Below are positions 1 to 9,618 of a DNA stretch of 64,000 bases, piece after piece. The translations under genes and the position numbers were made by a program. Position 1 is the stretch's first letter. Each line of letters begins with the position of its first letter. The DNA is from CAVQBP01 sp963782475 (GTDB taxonomy: Bacteria; Bacteroidota; Ignavibacteria; Ignavibacteriales; Ignavibacteriaceae): contig CAWAJW010000003.1 of assembly GCA_963782475.1 (NCBI GenBank), forward strand, positions 248,001 to 312,000, written 5' to 3'. The notes below the pieces were generated by a model. That model had not been told where the DNA came from. It saw only the letters and a program-made list of their open reading frames with translations, and did no database searches.

Positions 1-1482
1 AAATTCAAGCTTAAGATTACTGCCGTCGGGATTCATACTCCAAAATGAATAAGATTGATCTTTGTATCCCCAAACAGGGGCTCGGATAAAACCTATCTGT
101 TTACCATCAGGGCGCCATTTACAATAATCTGCATGATTATTAATTTTTTCACTTTTTCCTCCTAAAGTGGGAATAATATTAACTTGATTTAAACCAGTGA
201 CAGGATTAAAATGAGAATAGATTATTCTGCCACCATCCGGTGATATAACTACTCTAATCGGAACGGGTTTAAGTGAATCTAAAGTAATCCTGCAGGGTTC
301 GGCATAATTAGTATGCATATAATAGATATCCCATCTATTATTTTGGTCTGCCGCAGCAAAAGCAGTCCAATTTCCGTCGGCAGATATACTTGGATAAGAT
401 ACCTGCGTGAAAGGGATTGCCATTTCGTGAAATGACATAGCGGGATTAAGCTCCAGAGTTGGAGTTGTGTAGAAAAAAAAGTATATCAAGGAAACCAACA
501 TTCCTACTAAAATCAAAACCAACCAGGGAAATTTTTTATATGATTCTATTTTTATTGAACCTGAGGGTGATATGCTAGTCCTATGACTTGGTTTTAATTT
601 TGGGAATAATTTTCTTTTAATCTTAACTATATGTTCTAAGTCTTCTCCTTCATAAATTTTTTTTATATTCCTTAGGTCATCTGCAAATTCTTTTGATGAT
701 TGATATCTTCTCTCTTTATCTTTTTCCAAACATTTGAGGATTATTAAATCAAGTAAGGGATCAATATCTTTTCTGATTGTGGAAAGGGGAGGGGCCTCTG
801 AGTTGACTATCTTATATATTACTGCAGCATCATGTATCCCTTTGAATGGAGATTCACCTGCTAATAGTTCATACAGAACCACTCCAGCAGAAAATATATC
901 TGATCTGTAATCTACCTCTAATCCTTCCACTTGTTCGGGAGACATATAACCAAGTGTTCCCATTGTAGTACCGCTCTTAGTTAACCTCGATACCTCGCTG
1001 GTGTAATAAAGCTTTGCCAGTCCAAAATCCGTCACCCGAACTCTGCCGTCTTTGCTTAGAATAATATTCTCAGGTTTAATATCCCTGTGGATTATCCCTT
1101 TCTCATGCGCTGCTGCTAATCCTTCTGCTATCTGAATTCCTATGTCAATAACATCATTTATAGGTAATTCTTTATCTAAATTTTTTATTGTCTCTCCTTC
1201 GACATATTCCATTACAATAAATAATTGCTTCCCTCTTTGAATATCTTCATATTCCCGGATATCATAAATAGTACAAATATTTGGATGATTAAGAGAAGAT
1301 GCAGTTTTAGCTTCTTTTATAAATCTTTTCTTGTTATCTTCGGTGCCGGAAAATTGAGGGGATAAAAATTTCAGCGCAACAAATCTATCAAGCTTAGTAT
1401 CAAGGGCTTTATAGACTTCACCCATCCCTCCTTCGCCAAGCTTCTCAAGAATTTTATAGTGTGAAATGATATCCCCAATCAT
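1..1482 (-). CDS. Ser/Thr protein kinase with C-terminal beta-propeller, partial (C-terminus off left edge)
   Basis: I translated the minus strand from the ATG at 1482; the frame is open to base 1 (494 codons, no stop). A Hanks-type kinase domain occupies about residues 8-275: glycine loop GEGGMGEVYKA, ATP lysine in VALKFL (K38), HRDIKPEN (132-139), DFG (152-154) and APE-like MSPEQ (180-184). A single membrane segment follows at about 320-338, then repeats resembling the TolB/WD40-like propeller (e.g. ISADGNWTAF, ISPDGGRIIY, WRPDGKQIGF). This is the common PknB-like layout with a cytoplasmic kinase and a presumed extracytoplasmic sensor propeller. The ligand is unknown. The missing C-terminus should hold the remaining blades. 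It is divergent from the next gene. Confidence 0.93.
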   Translation of the reverse strand, partial: MIGDIISHYKILEKLGEGGMGEVYKALDTKLDRFVALKFLSPQFSGTEDNKKRFIKEAKTASSLNHPNICTIYDIREYEDIQRGKQLFIVMEYVEGETIKNLDKELPINDVIDIGIQIAEGLAAAHEKGIIHRDIKPENIILSKDGRVRVTDFGLAKLYYTSEVSRLTKSGTTMGTLGYMSPEQVEGLEVDYRSDIFSAGVVLYELLAGESPFKGIHDAAVIYKIVNSEAPPLSTIRKDIDPLLDLIILKCLEKDKERRYQSSKEFADDLRNIKKIYEGEDLEHIVKIKRKLFPKLKPSHRTSISPSGSIKIESYKKFPWLVLILVGMLVSLIYFFFYTTPTLELNPAMSFHEMAIPFTQVSYPSISADGNWTAFAAADQNNRWDIYYMHTNYAEPCRITLDSLKPVPIRVVISPDGGRIIYSHFNPVTGLNQVNIIPTLGGKSEKINNHADYCKWRPDGKQIGFIRAPVWGYKDQSYSFWSMNPDGSNLKLEF

Positions 1483-1907
1483 TATTGTCCCACATTATGT
1501 TTTTTAATTAAGAATCTATTTGTTACGTAAAATAATAAATTGGAAATAGTTGTTAGGGGAAGAAGAATCCGGAAAGAAAATAGTAGCGATACTGTATTTG
1601 TATAATACCCCTAATAGAAAAAATTTATATTACATAGTAATTTTTTCTTGGGATAAAGTCAAATGGAAAAAATATTTTTATCAAAATTTCAAAAATTAAT
1701 ACAAAAATCACCCGATAATTAGTATGACAAATATAGAATAACATGACAATTAAATAAATGAATTGTAGGCTCAATCACTTTATCCCATTCTTAATGACCA
1801 TCCTTAAAGAAAAATTATAATACTGTTATAATTCCGTGATATTTGAATTGCATATTGTAATCACTTCTGATTTAAAAAAATATTAATTCAAAATAAGGAG
1901 GCATACT
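1483..1907. other. divergent intergenic region, 425 bp
   Basis: This AT-rich gap lies between the divergent kinase and T9SS protein genes and should carry both promoters. A long-range inverted repeat TTAGGGG (1553-1559) / CCCCTAA (1608-1614) is the only structure I see. A good ribosome binding site (AAGGAGG, about 1895-1901) precedes the ATG at 1908. I see no gene. Confidence 0.5.
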
Positions 1908-3923
1908 ATGATAAAACAAAAATACCTGTTACTTATCCTGCCATTTTTATTCAGCTTCTCAATGAGTTTAGCTCAAGTGGATCCGGATACAGCCCGGAAG
2001 GCAAGTATCGACAGGTTCAGCATGGAAGCAGGGCATTTATTTGTGAGAGATAATATGAATGGATTGCCCGGACCAAATGAGCCGATTGATTTTGATAAAG
2101 CTCCCTTTATAACAAAAGGCTTCGGACCTAACGGGGAATTAATTGCTTACTACAATTTTGATGTACAACCAACCAAACCGGCGCCTATTTATGCTTTATT
2201 CAAACCGGGGGAATCAATGCCTGTCCCGGGACAGATGAATATTATTGATGTAATTCCTGGAGACTCTGCATACAATGATATCTGGGAGGTGCAGAAAGTA
2301 ACTGTGCCTGCTAATTATATTGCAAATACTGTCACAAGCTATCAGCAAATAAAAGATTCAGGATATACAATAGAAAATACAAACATACTTGTTAACTGCC
2401 CGGTTGTTCCTGATAGTTCGATAGCGGGAATGAGATGGAACGGAAATGATTTTGGACTTACGAGAGGATGGTATAGAAATATGGTTGTTTATTACTTCAA
2501 CTTTGCTGAGAAACAATTAATGGCTGAAGCTGACACTCTTCATGCAGAACCAATATATGTCTCATTCAATATAAATCCTAATCAAATGGGAGGCGGACCA
2601 CCTTCAGGATTCAAAACAGATTCATTAACCGGAAGAGCACATAACGTTGCCGCTTCAATCCCATCAGATACTGATTATTCTCCCCTTTGGTCTGTTAATA
2701 TATATGATAATGCGGACTTTAATTCCGTTTATGATCTTACCTCAGCTCAATCTGCAAATATTCTTGCAGCAGGCGCCGCAATAGTTAACTGTCCCATTGT
2801 TGCACAATATGCAAAAATAGATAGATTCAGTATGAAAGCCGCACACTTATTTATCAGGGATACATCTAATAAATTTCCCGGTTCAAATAGTCCAATTGAT
2901 TTTGATCAAACACCTTTTATTACAAAAGGATTTGGACCTGCAGGAGAGCAAATCTCTTATTACAATTTTGATGTTCAATCTACACAGCCAGCTCCTATTT
3001 ATGTGCTATTTAACAGTATGACCCAATCACCGGTAGATGGGCAGCACAATATAATTAATGCTGTACCCGGCGATACTGGTTATAATGATTTTTGGCAGGT
3101 TGTAAAAGTCATGGTTCCTGAAAGTTATATAGCAAATTCAGCTAGAAGTCTTAAGGATATACAGGATTCAGGATATACGATGATGCGGACAAATATGCTT
3201 GTAAACTGCCCGGTTGTACCCGAAGGCTCAACGGCCAAAATGAGATTGACCAATGAAAGTCCTGGTTTAACAACCGGATGGTATAAGGGGAAGATTGTTT
3301 ATTATTTTAATTTTTCTGAAAAAGCAATCATGACCGATCAGAATGGAATGGTTCCGGAATCCGACATTTATGTTTCGTTTAACATCAATCCCGGTAAAGA
3401 TGGAGGGGGACCTCCTTCGGGATTTAAAACAGATTCAACCGGGCGAGCTCATAATGTAGCTGAAACAATACCTTCTGATAACGGATATTCTCCCTTATGG
3501 TCGGTTAATATTTATGATAATGCCGATTTTGATAAAGTTCACGATTGGGCTTCAGCTCAGGCGGCTAATATACTTGTTACAAATGCAGCCGACGTTAACT
3601 GCCCGATCGTATTTGTAGGAACTGCGGTATCAGTAAAGGATGATAATTCCATACAGCCACTTACATATTCACTAGATCAAAATTATCCCAACCCTTTCAA
3701 TCCGTCTACACAGATAAAATTCTCTATAGTTAATAGTGAGCATGTTTCGCTTACAATTTATAACAGCATAGGACAAATGGTTTCACAGCTTGTTAACGGT
3801 GTTTTACCTTCCGGGAATTATTCCGTAAGATGGGATGCCGCAAACTTCGCCAGCGGTGTATACTTTTATACTATCCATACAAGCAATTTTACGGCAGCTA
3901 AAAAGATGATACTGCTCAAATAA
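1908..3923 (+). CDS. secreted T9SS cargo protein with two copies of a ~280-residue domain
   Basis: 671 residues. A signal peptide (hydrophobic 6-21, ending SLAQ) is followed by two homologous blocks at about 31-300 and 301-588. Both begin IDRFSM-x-A-x-HLF-x-RD and share ITKGFGP, YYNFDVQ, ILVNCPVVP or MLVNCPVVP, and NINP...GGGPPSGFKTDS. The last ~80 residues are a type IX secretion sorting domain (NYPNPFNPSTQIKFS ... SGVYFYTI ... KKMILLK). The two blocks were clearly made by internal duplication. I do not recognise the domain family; the conserved Cys and aromatic residues suggest an extracellular beta-rich fold. The ATG has a strong upstream AAGGAGG. Role unknown; secretion or surface attachment is likely. 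Confidence 0.88.
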   Translation: MIKQKYLLLILPFLFSFSMSLAQVDPDTARKASIDRFSMEAGHLFVRDNMNGLPGPNEPIDFDKAPFITKGFGPNGELIAYYNFDVQPTKPAPIYALFKPGESMPVPGQMNIIDVIPGDSAYNDIWEVQKVTVPANYIANTVTSYQQIKDSGYTIENTNILVNCPVVPDSSIAGMRWNGNDFGLTRGWYRNMVVYYFNFAEKQLMAEADTLHAEPIYVSFNINPNQMGGGPPSGFKTDSLTGRAHNVAASIPSDTDYSPLWSVNIYDNADFNSVYDLTSAQSANILAAGAAIVNCPIVAQYAKIDRFSMKAAHLFIRDTSNKFPGSNSPIDFDQTPFITKGFGPAGEQISYYNFDVQSTQPAPIYVLFNSMTQSPVDGQHNIINAVPGDTGYNDFWQVVKVMVPESYIANSARSLKDIQDSGYTMMRTNMLVNCPVVPEGSTAKMRLTNESPGLTTGWYKGKIVYYFNFSEKAIMTDQNGMVPESDIYVSFNINPGKDGGGPPSGFKTDSTGRAHNVAETIPSDNGYSPLWSVNIYDNADFDKVHDWASAQAANILVTNAADVNCPIVFVGTAVSVKDDNSIQPLTYSLDQNYPNPFNPSTQIKFSIVNSEHVSLTIYNSIGQMVSQLVNGVLPSGNYSVRWDAANFASGVYFYTIHTSNFTAAKKMILLK

Positions 3924-3960
3924 AATTGCCTGGGTATTCTTTTTATAAAGCTTCAAAAGA

Positions 3961-3989
3961 CTGCCGGATTATATCTTAGAATCCGGCAG
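3961..3989 (+). terminator. hairpin after the T9SS gene
   Basis: A perfect 10-bp stem, CTGCCGGATT (3961-3970) with AATCCGGCAG (3980-3989), has a 9-nt loop and begins 38 bases after the stop codon at 3923. No clean U-tract follows, so it may end transcription or stabilise the 3' end. Confidence 0.5.
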
Positions 3990-4442
3990 CTAATTATTAG
4001 AAATTAAACATGTATTATATTTCAAAAATATTTTTAGCTTACCTCTTGAATATGCATTTTATAATCGTTTTTATTTTACAAATAAATAAAGCTGGTATCG
4101 AGCAAAAATATTATCAATCATCGGCTGAAATTGAAGCCGGTATTTATTATCAAACTTTTAATGTAAACAAATTTATAATTATTCATAGAAAAGGGAGCCA
4201 TACACCTTCCATAAAAAAAAATATTAAAGAAATTTTCTTTTAAAGCTGTTAAAGGAGAATCGGGACATATCCAGCCGCTTATCACTTTTCCGTTGTCACA
4301 ATTTCAATTCTTTATTATTTTATTACAATACCAATCTCCAATAAATAGTAATCCCGGAGAAATTTGTTGTAAAATAAATGGTTGATTACATCTCCGGTTT
4401 TAAGAATATTAATAATGAATTTTAATAATATTAGGAGAAAAG
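3990..4442. other. intergenic region without a supported gene
   Basis: This lies between the hairpin at 3961-3989 and the phosphatase gene at 4443. A 77-codon open frame (4010-4243) is AT-rich, has no ribosome binding site and resembles nothing I know, so it is not called. A small GGCT/AGCC hairpin sits near 4120-4137. An AGGAG ribosome binding site is at about 4432-4436, before the ATG at 4443. Confidence 0.4.
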
Positions 4443-5421
4443 ATGGAGACAATACTTGAAAATAATTTCAGGGGGCAGCTTCTAGATAGAAGAAAAAGGC
4501 TTGAGAGTGCCTTTAATCAAAAACCTCCGGATGATTACCTTGTTTACCTTTTACAAGAGGTTAATGCTGCTCTTGAAAGGCTGGATCAAGGTACATTCGG
4601 AATTTGTGAGATATGTCATGATCCTATTGAAGAAGACAGGTTATTGATTGATCCATTAATCAGGGTATGTCTTGGCGATCTTGATGATCATCAGCAGAAA
4701 TCGCTTGAAATGGATCTGGAATTAGCGTCAAAAATGCAGAATGCCTTACTGCCTAAAAAAGATTTGAATTCGGAGGATTGGGATATAGGCTATCACATAT
4801 TTACCAGCCGGGCCTGTCAGTGGTGATTATTGTGATATAATAAATTTAAAAAATGATGAATTGTTATTTGTTCTTGCCGATGTTACGGGCAAAGGAGTGG
4901 CAGCAGCTTTACTAATGACGCAAATACATGCTATCTTTCACAGCCTTTCTGCTTTTGAAATGCCGTTGGAAAAATTACTTGAACAGGTTAACAGATTAAT
5001 CTGTGAAGGTGCAGCATTTTCTCACTTCGCTACTTTGGTATGCGGGAAAATGTATAAAGATGGAGAAGTGGAAATAATTAATGCAGGCCATTGTCTTCCT
5101 ATTGTTTTGAAAAAATACAATATAATTAATATTGATTCTTCCACTATGCCGCTCGGCTTATTTTGTAATATGGAATATAAGGTACAAAAAATTAAACTGG
5201 AAAAAGGGGAGAGCTTAGTTCTTTATACTGACGGGTTATCGGAAGCGATCGGAAAGGAAGATGAGGAATATGGTGAAAAAAGAATTATGGATTTCACTTT
5301 AAATAATTTAGACTCATCACCGCAGGAATTTATTAATTTACTTGTAAATGATTTAAATGAGTTTAAATGCGGGTCAAAAATGATGGACGATCTGACAATT
5401 ATGGCAATAAGAAAGATGTAG
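4443..5421 (+). CDS. DksA/TraR-type zinc finger fused to SpoIIE/RsbU PP2C phosphatase (one frameshift)
   Basis: Read in two frames: 4443-4796, then 4798-5421. The N-terminal ~85 residues resemble the DksA/TraR C-terminal zinc-finger region (GTFGICEICHDPIEEDRL ... RVCLGDL). Three of the four usual cysteines are present; the last is replaced (CLGD). Next come ELASKMQNALLPK and, after dropping the extra base near 4797, PAGPVSGDYCD, FVLADVTGKGVAAALLM, NAGH, LYTDGLSEA and DDLTIMAI. These are the metal-binding motifs of the SpoIIE/RsbU PPM phosphatase family, which dephosphorylates anti-sigma-factor antagonists. About 325 residues in total. Without the correction the ORF stops just before the catalytic GDY motif. 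I infer a sequencing indel or a recent mutation. Confidence 0.82.
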
Positions 5422-6007
5422 ATAAAGATATGCTGAAGATCCGGGAAAAATTAAAGCATTTCCTTAAAAATTAAGTCGGTTTGAAAAGCCGTTTTTCTTA
5501 TTTAAAAAAAGGATTGGTATAGAAAAGATGCAATACGAAAATAATACTTGATTTAGATCATACTTCATTTTGGTAAACAAAATGCGAACCGTAATTAGAT
5601 TAGTACACTCCTCTTCAAAATCATTTATATTCTTAATAGATTGAACCAAAGTAACTCAACCATATCTCACAATTAATCATAAATCTCAAAAAAAGAATAA
5701 GAGACTTTGTTAGATAGTTATATTAAAAAATTTAGTTGAAAAAATCCGGCACAATAGTTGGATTTTACTAAGCGTCAACTTATCTCTAACAAATATCTTC
5801 GCTGGGGGATGGGAACAAGAAGGCTGCAGGAGCCTGGAGGGTGTTTCTATCTCCCCGGCGATTATATTTAACATCTCACTTACAAACACTGATAAGATAT
5901 TAAAAAATAATTTTCAGACAAACTATAAATTATACTGAGCAGTTGTTATATCTCATTGATGACTGTTTTGAAAATTTAAAGTCTAAAGGAAAGCTACTGA
6001 TTAAAAT
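5422..6007. other. intergenic region, 586 bp, with a GC-rich structured island
   Basis: There is no convincing protein gene; a 61-codon minus-strand frame at 5464-5649 has no support. Most of it is AT-rich. A 61-nt GC-rich segment at 5800-5860 (39 of 61 bases G or C) folds into a nested hairpin and is listed separately. Confidence 0.45.
5800..5860. ncRNA. candidate structured RNA
   Basis: The outer stem pairs CGCTGGGGG (from 5800) with CTCCCCGGCG (to 5860) using G-U pairs. A middle pairing GAACA (5813-5817) / TGTTTC (5842-5847) is possible. A perfect inner hairpin AGGCT (5821-5825) / AGCCT (5831-5835) has the loop GCAGG. I could not match it to SRP RNA, 6S RNA, tmRNA, RNase P or a riboswitch I know. 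Strand and expression are unknown. Confidence 0.25.
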
Positions 6008-7639
6008 TTAACTCTTTTCTATATATTCACATTTATCGGGGATTTCCGGTTTAACTAATAAAGTATCTTCCCTAAGTAAAGCAACTTTTCCCGGTTCCAT
6101 ACCTTTCTTCTTAACCACATATTTCTTCAGAGTATATGATACGGGAACTGTCCCCGCTGTCTTTGCTTTACTATGAAATGCCGCAATGGATGCAGCCTTT
6201 TTTAGAATATGTTTTGGTACAGTTTCTTTTGTATTATCTAACCTAAGTACTGCATGCGAACCGGGAACACTTCTTGCATGAAACCAGTAATCGTTTTGTT
6301 TTGCAAATTTTGTTGTAAGCAAATCATTATTTTTACTCTCTTTCCCGACAAATAGATTGTATTTGTTTTCAATTAAGTAATGCTTAAACTTATTTTGAAT
6401 ATCATCCCGGTAATTTTTATTCTTCTCTTCATTAATATTTAATTCTTCCATAATTTTAGAATATCCTTCCAGATCTTTAGTAGTAAGAAATTTTTCTTCA
6501 ATCTTTTTCAAATTATAATAATTTTTTGAAGCATCATTAAACAGCTTTTTGGATTTTTCGAGCCTTACCCGGTCATTCTTTGCTTTATCAAAATAGTTGT
6601 CTACATTTTTCTTAGGCGAAAGGTTTTCATCCAGCTTTATGGTAACTGGCTTATTATCGCAATATATATCTTCAAGTTGGATAGTATCCATCCCTTTTCG
6701 GATCGATGAAATATTTATTAATAATAAATTTCCCAACTTTTGATATTCTTCTTCTTTGCTTTCTTTTTCCAGGATGCCTTTCAGCTTATTCATCTTAGCT
6801 GAAAAGCGGAGCAGTTCTTTATCTATATGTTTTTGTATTTTTTTCTTCTTTTCATTCAGCTGTTCAAAGTTAAATTTTTTACTTATAAAATAATTTAAGG
6901 CACTTATCAAATCTTCAAAAAATATTTTTTCGGTATAGGGAAAAATGTTAAATGAAGAAACACCAAGGTAAACCTGCAGATTATTTTGATCTAAAAAGAC
7001 CGCAGGTTTTTCATTTAATATTTCCTCAATTATTTGAGTTAGAGATCCTATTATTTCATCTTTACTTTCACCCTTTATCCTGGCTTTCGCTTCCGAAATA
7101 ATTTCTTTCCCGATGAATGGGTATTTTATCTTCAGCTCTTTCCAGATATCAACTTCTGCTTGAAAGGTAAAAGCAGGGAGGTTATAGCTGCAAATATAAT
7201 TTATAGATTCCATTTCTTTAAGAAATCCCGATTCATCAAAATCATCGGGAAGATTCTTAAAGTTTTCCAGTTTATTATTTGCACAAAAACTAATGCTGGT
7301 ATATTTTCCTCTTATTGCAAAGTATAGAATTCCGGAATCCAGATTTATTCGCACTATTCTGTCCGATGCTGCTATTTCAAATTTTATTAATTTTGAAGGA
7401 AGATAATCTAAAAAAAAGCTGATAGTATTTTTTCTTGCACGATTATAAGAATCTTTAAGAGTTATATAAGGAAAACCCGGGTTTACCGAAATTTCTAAGA
7501 ATTTTATTTCTCTCTCTTTCCTGATTTCCAGCATCAATGTATCTTTTTCCTGTGAAAATGCAGATATAAGAAGGGAATCTTTTAAAATTGAATTAATTTC
7601 AACAATAAATCTGTTTAGGAAGAAATAATTCTTATACAT
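6008..7639 (-). CDS. rqcH: RqcH / NFACT family ribosome-associated quality control protein
   Basis: 543 residues, close to the usual ~560-570. The N-terminal NFACT-N part contains the Asp-Arg pair D93-R94 (AASDRIVRI), at nearly the position of the DR motif needed for alanine tailing in Bacillus RqcH. A middle region includes a lysine-rich coiled coil (about 255-400). The C-terminal NFACT-R domain (about 435-530) shows NDYWFHARSVPGSHAVLR and KAKTAGTVPVSYTLKKYV. The family binds obstructed 50S subunits carrying peptidyl-tRNA and adds C-terminal alanine tails that mark the chain for proteolysis. It is cytoplasmic and is followed on the same strand by no clear operon partner. The start is the first ATG; the ribosome binding site is poor. 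Confidence 0.9.
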   Translation of the reverse strand: MYKNYFFLNRFIVEINSILKDSLLISAFSQEKDTLMLEIRKEREIKFLEISVNPGFPYITLKDSYNRARKNTISFFLDYLPSKLIKFEIAASDRIVRINLDSGILYFAIRGKYTSISFCANNKLENFKNLPDDFDESGFLKEMESINYICSYNLPAFTFQAEVDIWKELKIKYPFIGKEIISEAKARIKGESKDEIIGSLTQIIEEILNEKPAVFLDQNNLQVYLGVSSFNIFPYTEKIFFEDLISALNYFISKKFNFEQLNEKKKKIQKHIDKELLRFSAKMNKLKGILEKESKEEEYQKLGNLLLINISSIRKGMDTIQLEDIYCDNKPVTIKLDENLSPKKNVDNYFDKAKNDRVRLEKSKKLFNDASKNYYNLKKIEEKFLTTKDLEGYSKIMEELNINEEKNKNYRDDIQNKFKHYLIENKYNLFVGKESKNNDLLTTKFAKQNDYWFHARSVPGSHAVLRLDNTKETVPKHILKKAASIAAFHSKAKTAGTVPVSYTLKKYVVKKKGMEPGKVALLREDTLLVKPEIPDKCEYIEKS

Positions 7640-7853
7640 AATAAAAATATATAATAGAACACGGATTTTACGGATGAGACGGATTAATACTGATAAAATT
7701 AAATTTTAAAATTAGAAGAATCAAATGTAACAGGGAAAAACGTTCTCAAGTGTGCATACCAGGTTTTATAATAAAGAAGATTAGACGGATTAAAGCGGAA
7801 AAATAAATCTTCGATCCATTAAATCAGTTTGATCCGTCAAATCCATATTCTAT
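7640..7853. repeat. intergenic region with repeated ACGGATTA-type motifs
   Basis: AGACGGATTA occurs at 7677-7686 and 7783-7792. Further ACGGAT words lie nearby (around 7660-7675), and the inverted form GATCCGTCAAATCC is near 7830-7843. This resembles short dispersed intergenic repeats. Confidence 0.4.
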
Positions 7854-9500
7854 CTAAGTAGCGGAACCCGTCCTGGCTTTTACAATTGCATCTAGCGATT
7901 TTATTCTCATAAATATAAAAATTCCTCCGATGAAAGCAGCGATAGTTAATAATAAAAAGAAAAATGATTTATCAGTGAAAGTGTCCCAGTAGCTGGCTAA
8001 AATACCGGCAGCCTTTCCTCCCAAAGAAGTTGATAAAAACCAGCCTCCCATCATGAGTGCTGTAGTTCTTGCAGGAGCAAGTTTAGAAACAAGTGATAAT
8101 CCTATTGGACTTAGGAATAGTTCGCTTACTGTAAAGACTCCGTAGGTTATAAAAAGCCAGATGGCAGCAGTCTTATGAGTATAAACCGATGGAACAGACA
8201 TAATAGCAAAAACCATAACTAAAGAGGATAAACCGGAAATAAATAAAGCATATCCAAACTTGGATGCGGTGGACGGTTCTTTTCCCCGCCTTGCAAGCCA
8301 GCTGAAGAATCCCACTAATATGGGTGTTAATGCAATAATGAAAAACGGATTAATCGATTGAAATAATTCAGCATTTGCTAATTTGATACTTTTACCTTCG
8401 CGGGGCCATTCGGATTTCGGCAGATTATTGAAATACGGATTTGGTCCTTCAACCATAACGGGTTCACCGGTACTATCCGTAACTACTCTCAAATATTTAT
8501 CTACTTCCGGTACCAGGCGGGGTTTTGTATTTACACTTTGAAGCATATCTATTGCTTGAGCAGGCTTTTCCAAAACGGGAGCTATTTCACGGTTAGTATA
8601 ATTCTCTGCCCAGATAGTTAAACCGGTAGCATTTTGATTATAAATAGTCCAGAAAATTATTGAAATAGTAAAAATAAAAAGGAGCGCACCAATGCTTCTC
8701 TTATCTTCTCCTCCTGCTTTCAGCCATAATGAGATGTAAAAAGCTATAATCGGGACACATGCAAAGATAAATGCATCATTAGAATTTGAACCGAAAATAT
8801 TATTGGGGATTATCCATCCGATAACCGCAAAAACAATTGCCGGTAGGAAAACATATAAAAATATTTTCATCATCGGCATATCTTCCTTCTGCATCGGTTT
8901 TTTAACATCAGCATATTTTACATGCTTTAATCCTGTTGATAACCAGATAAGAGCTATTACTAATCCTACACCCGCAGCTGAAAAAGCATATCCCCAGCCG
9001 TATTTATTCCGCAGATAAGCAGCAACAAAATTGCAGACTAATGCACCTATATTTATTCCCATATAAAAAATATTATATGCGTTATCTTTTAAAGGTTTAA
9101 GCTCATCTTTATTATATATAATTCCGAGGATTGTACTGATATTAGGTTTGAAGAATCCATTTCCGACAATAATTAAACCAAGGGATACAAATAAAGCGGT
9201 ATCACCGGGGAAAGCTAAACCGAAATACCCGGCAGCCATTAAACTGCCTCCGATGTATATTGATTTTATATAGCCTAAATATCGATCTGCGATTAAACCG
9301 CCAATAAAGGGAGTCAGATAAACAAGCGCTATAAATGATCCTACGATATCTGCAGCAGTTCTAACATCAAAACCTTTCCCGCCGGTTGTAGTATTAGTTA
9401 AATACAGGAGTAAAATCCCTACCATTAAATAGTAGCCGAAACGCTCCCACATTTCGGTAAAAAAGAGTACATATAGCCCTTTTGGGTGCTTTTTGAACAT
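7854..9500 (-). CDS. POT/PTR2 family proton-coupled peptide transporter
   Basis: 548 residues of strongly hydrophobic sequence. The N-terminus carries the POT signature EMWERFGYY (the ExxER proton-coupling motif, residues 16-24). A PTR2 motif FYMGINIGALVCNFVAAYLR lies near residues 144-163. Other markers are FFKPNIS and a late FLSPIGLSLVSKLAP segment. An unusual hydrophilic insert of ~75 residues (about 310-385) lies between membrane segments, seen in Bacteroidota-type POT proteins. The family imports di- and tripeptides with protons across the inner membrane. The ATG at 9500 is preceded by an AGAGG ribosome binding site. Substrate range is inferred from family only. Confidence 0.93.
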   Translation of the reverse strand: MFKKHPKGLYVLFFTEMWERFGYYLMVGILLLYLTNTTTGGKGFDVRTAADIVGSFIALVYLTPFIGGLIADRYLGYIKSIYIGGSLMAAGYFGLAFPGDTALFVSLGLIIVGNGFFKPNISTILGIIYNKDELKPLKDNAYNIFYMGINIGALVCNFVAAYLRNKYGWGYAFSAAGVGLVIALIWLSTGLKHVKYADVKKPMQKEDMPMMKIFLYVFLPAIVFAVIGWIIPNNIFGSNSNDAFIFACVPIIAFYISLWLKAGGEDKRSIGALLFIFTISIIFWTIYNQNATGLTIWAENYTNREIAPVLEKPAQAIDMLQSVNTKPRLVPEVDKYLRVVTDSTGEPVMVEGPNPYFNNLPKSEWPREGKSIKLANAELFQSINPFFIIALTPILVGFFSWLARRGKEPSTASKFGYALFISGLSSLVMVFAIMSVPSVYTHKTAAIWLFITYGVFTVSELFLSPIGLSLVSKLAPARTTALMMGGWFLSTSLGGKAAGILASYWDTFTDKSFFFLLLTIAAFIGGIFIFMRIKSLDAIVKARTGSAT

Positions 9501-9618
9501 TAGTTACCTCTTTATTTTTTAGCTATTGGCTTGTATGAAAAAAATAATAAGCGCTAATTTAGGAAAGTAATTTTAGTTTTACTATTCCTTTTTTCGATAA
9601 AGTTTCTCAAAACCTGAT

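Noticed and set aside
4010..4243. 77-codon open frame between T9SS gene and phosphatase
   Set aside because: No ribosome binding site, AT-rich composition and no recognisable motif; long random frames are common here.
4790..4800. Programmed ribosomal frameshifting in the phosphatase gene
   Set aside because: No slippery heptamer or downstream structure at the site, and similar breaks occur in many unrelated genes.
5800..5860. SRP RNA, tmRNA or a known riboswitch
   Set aside because: The GGAA/GCAG core of SRP RNA and the conserved ends of tmRNA or riboswitch motifs are absent.
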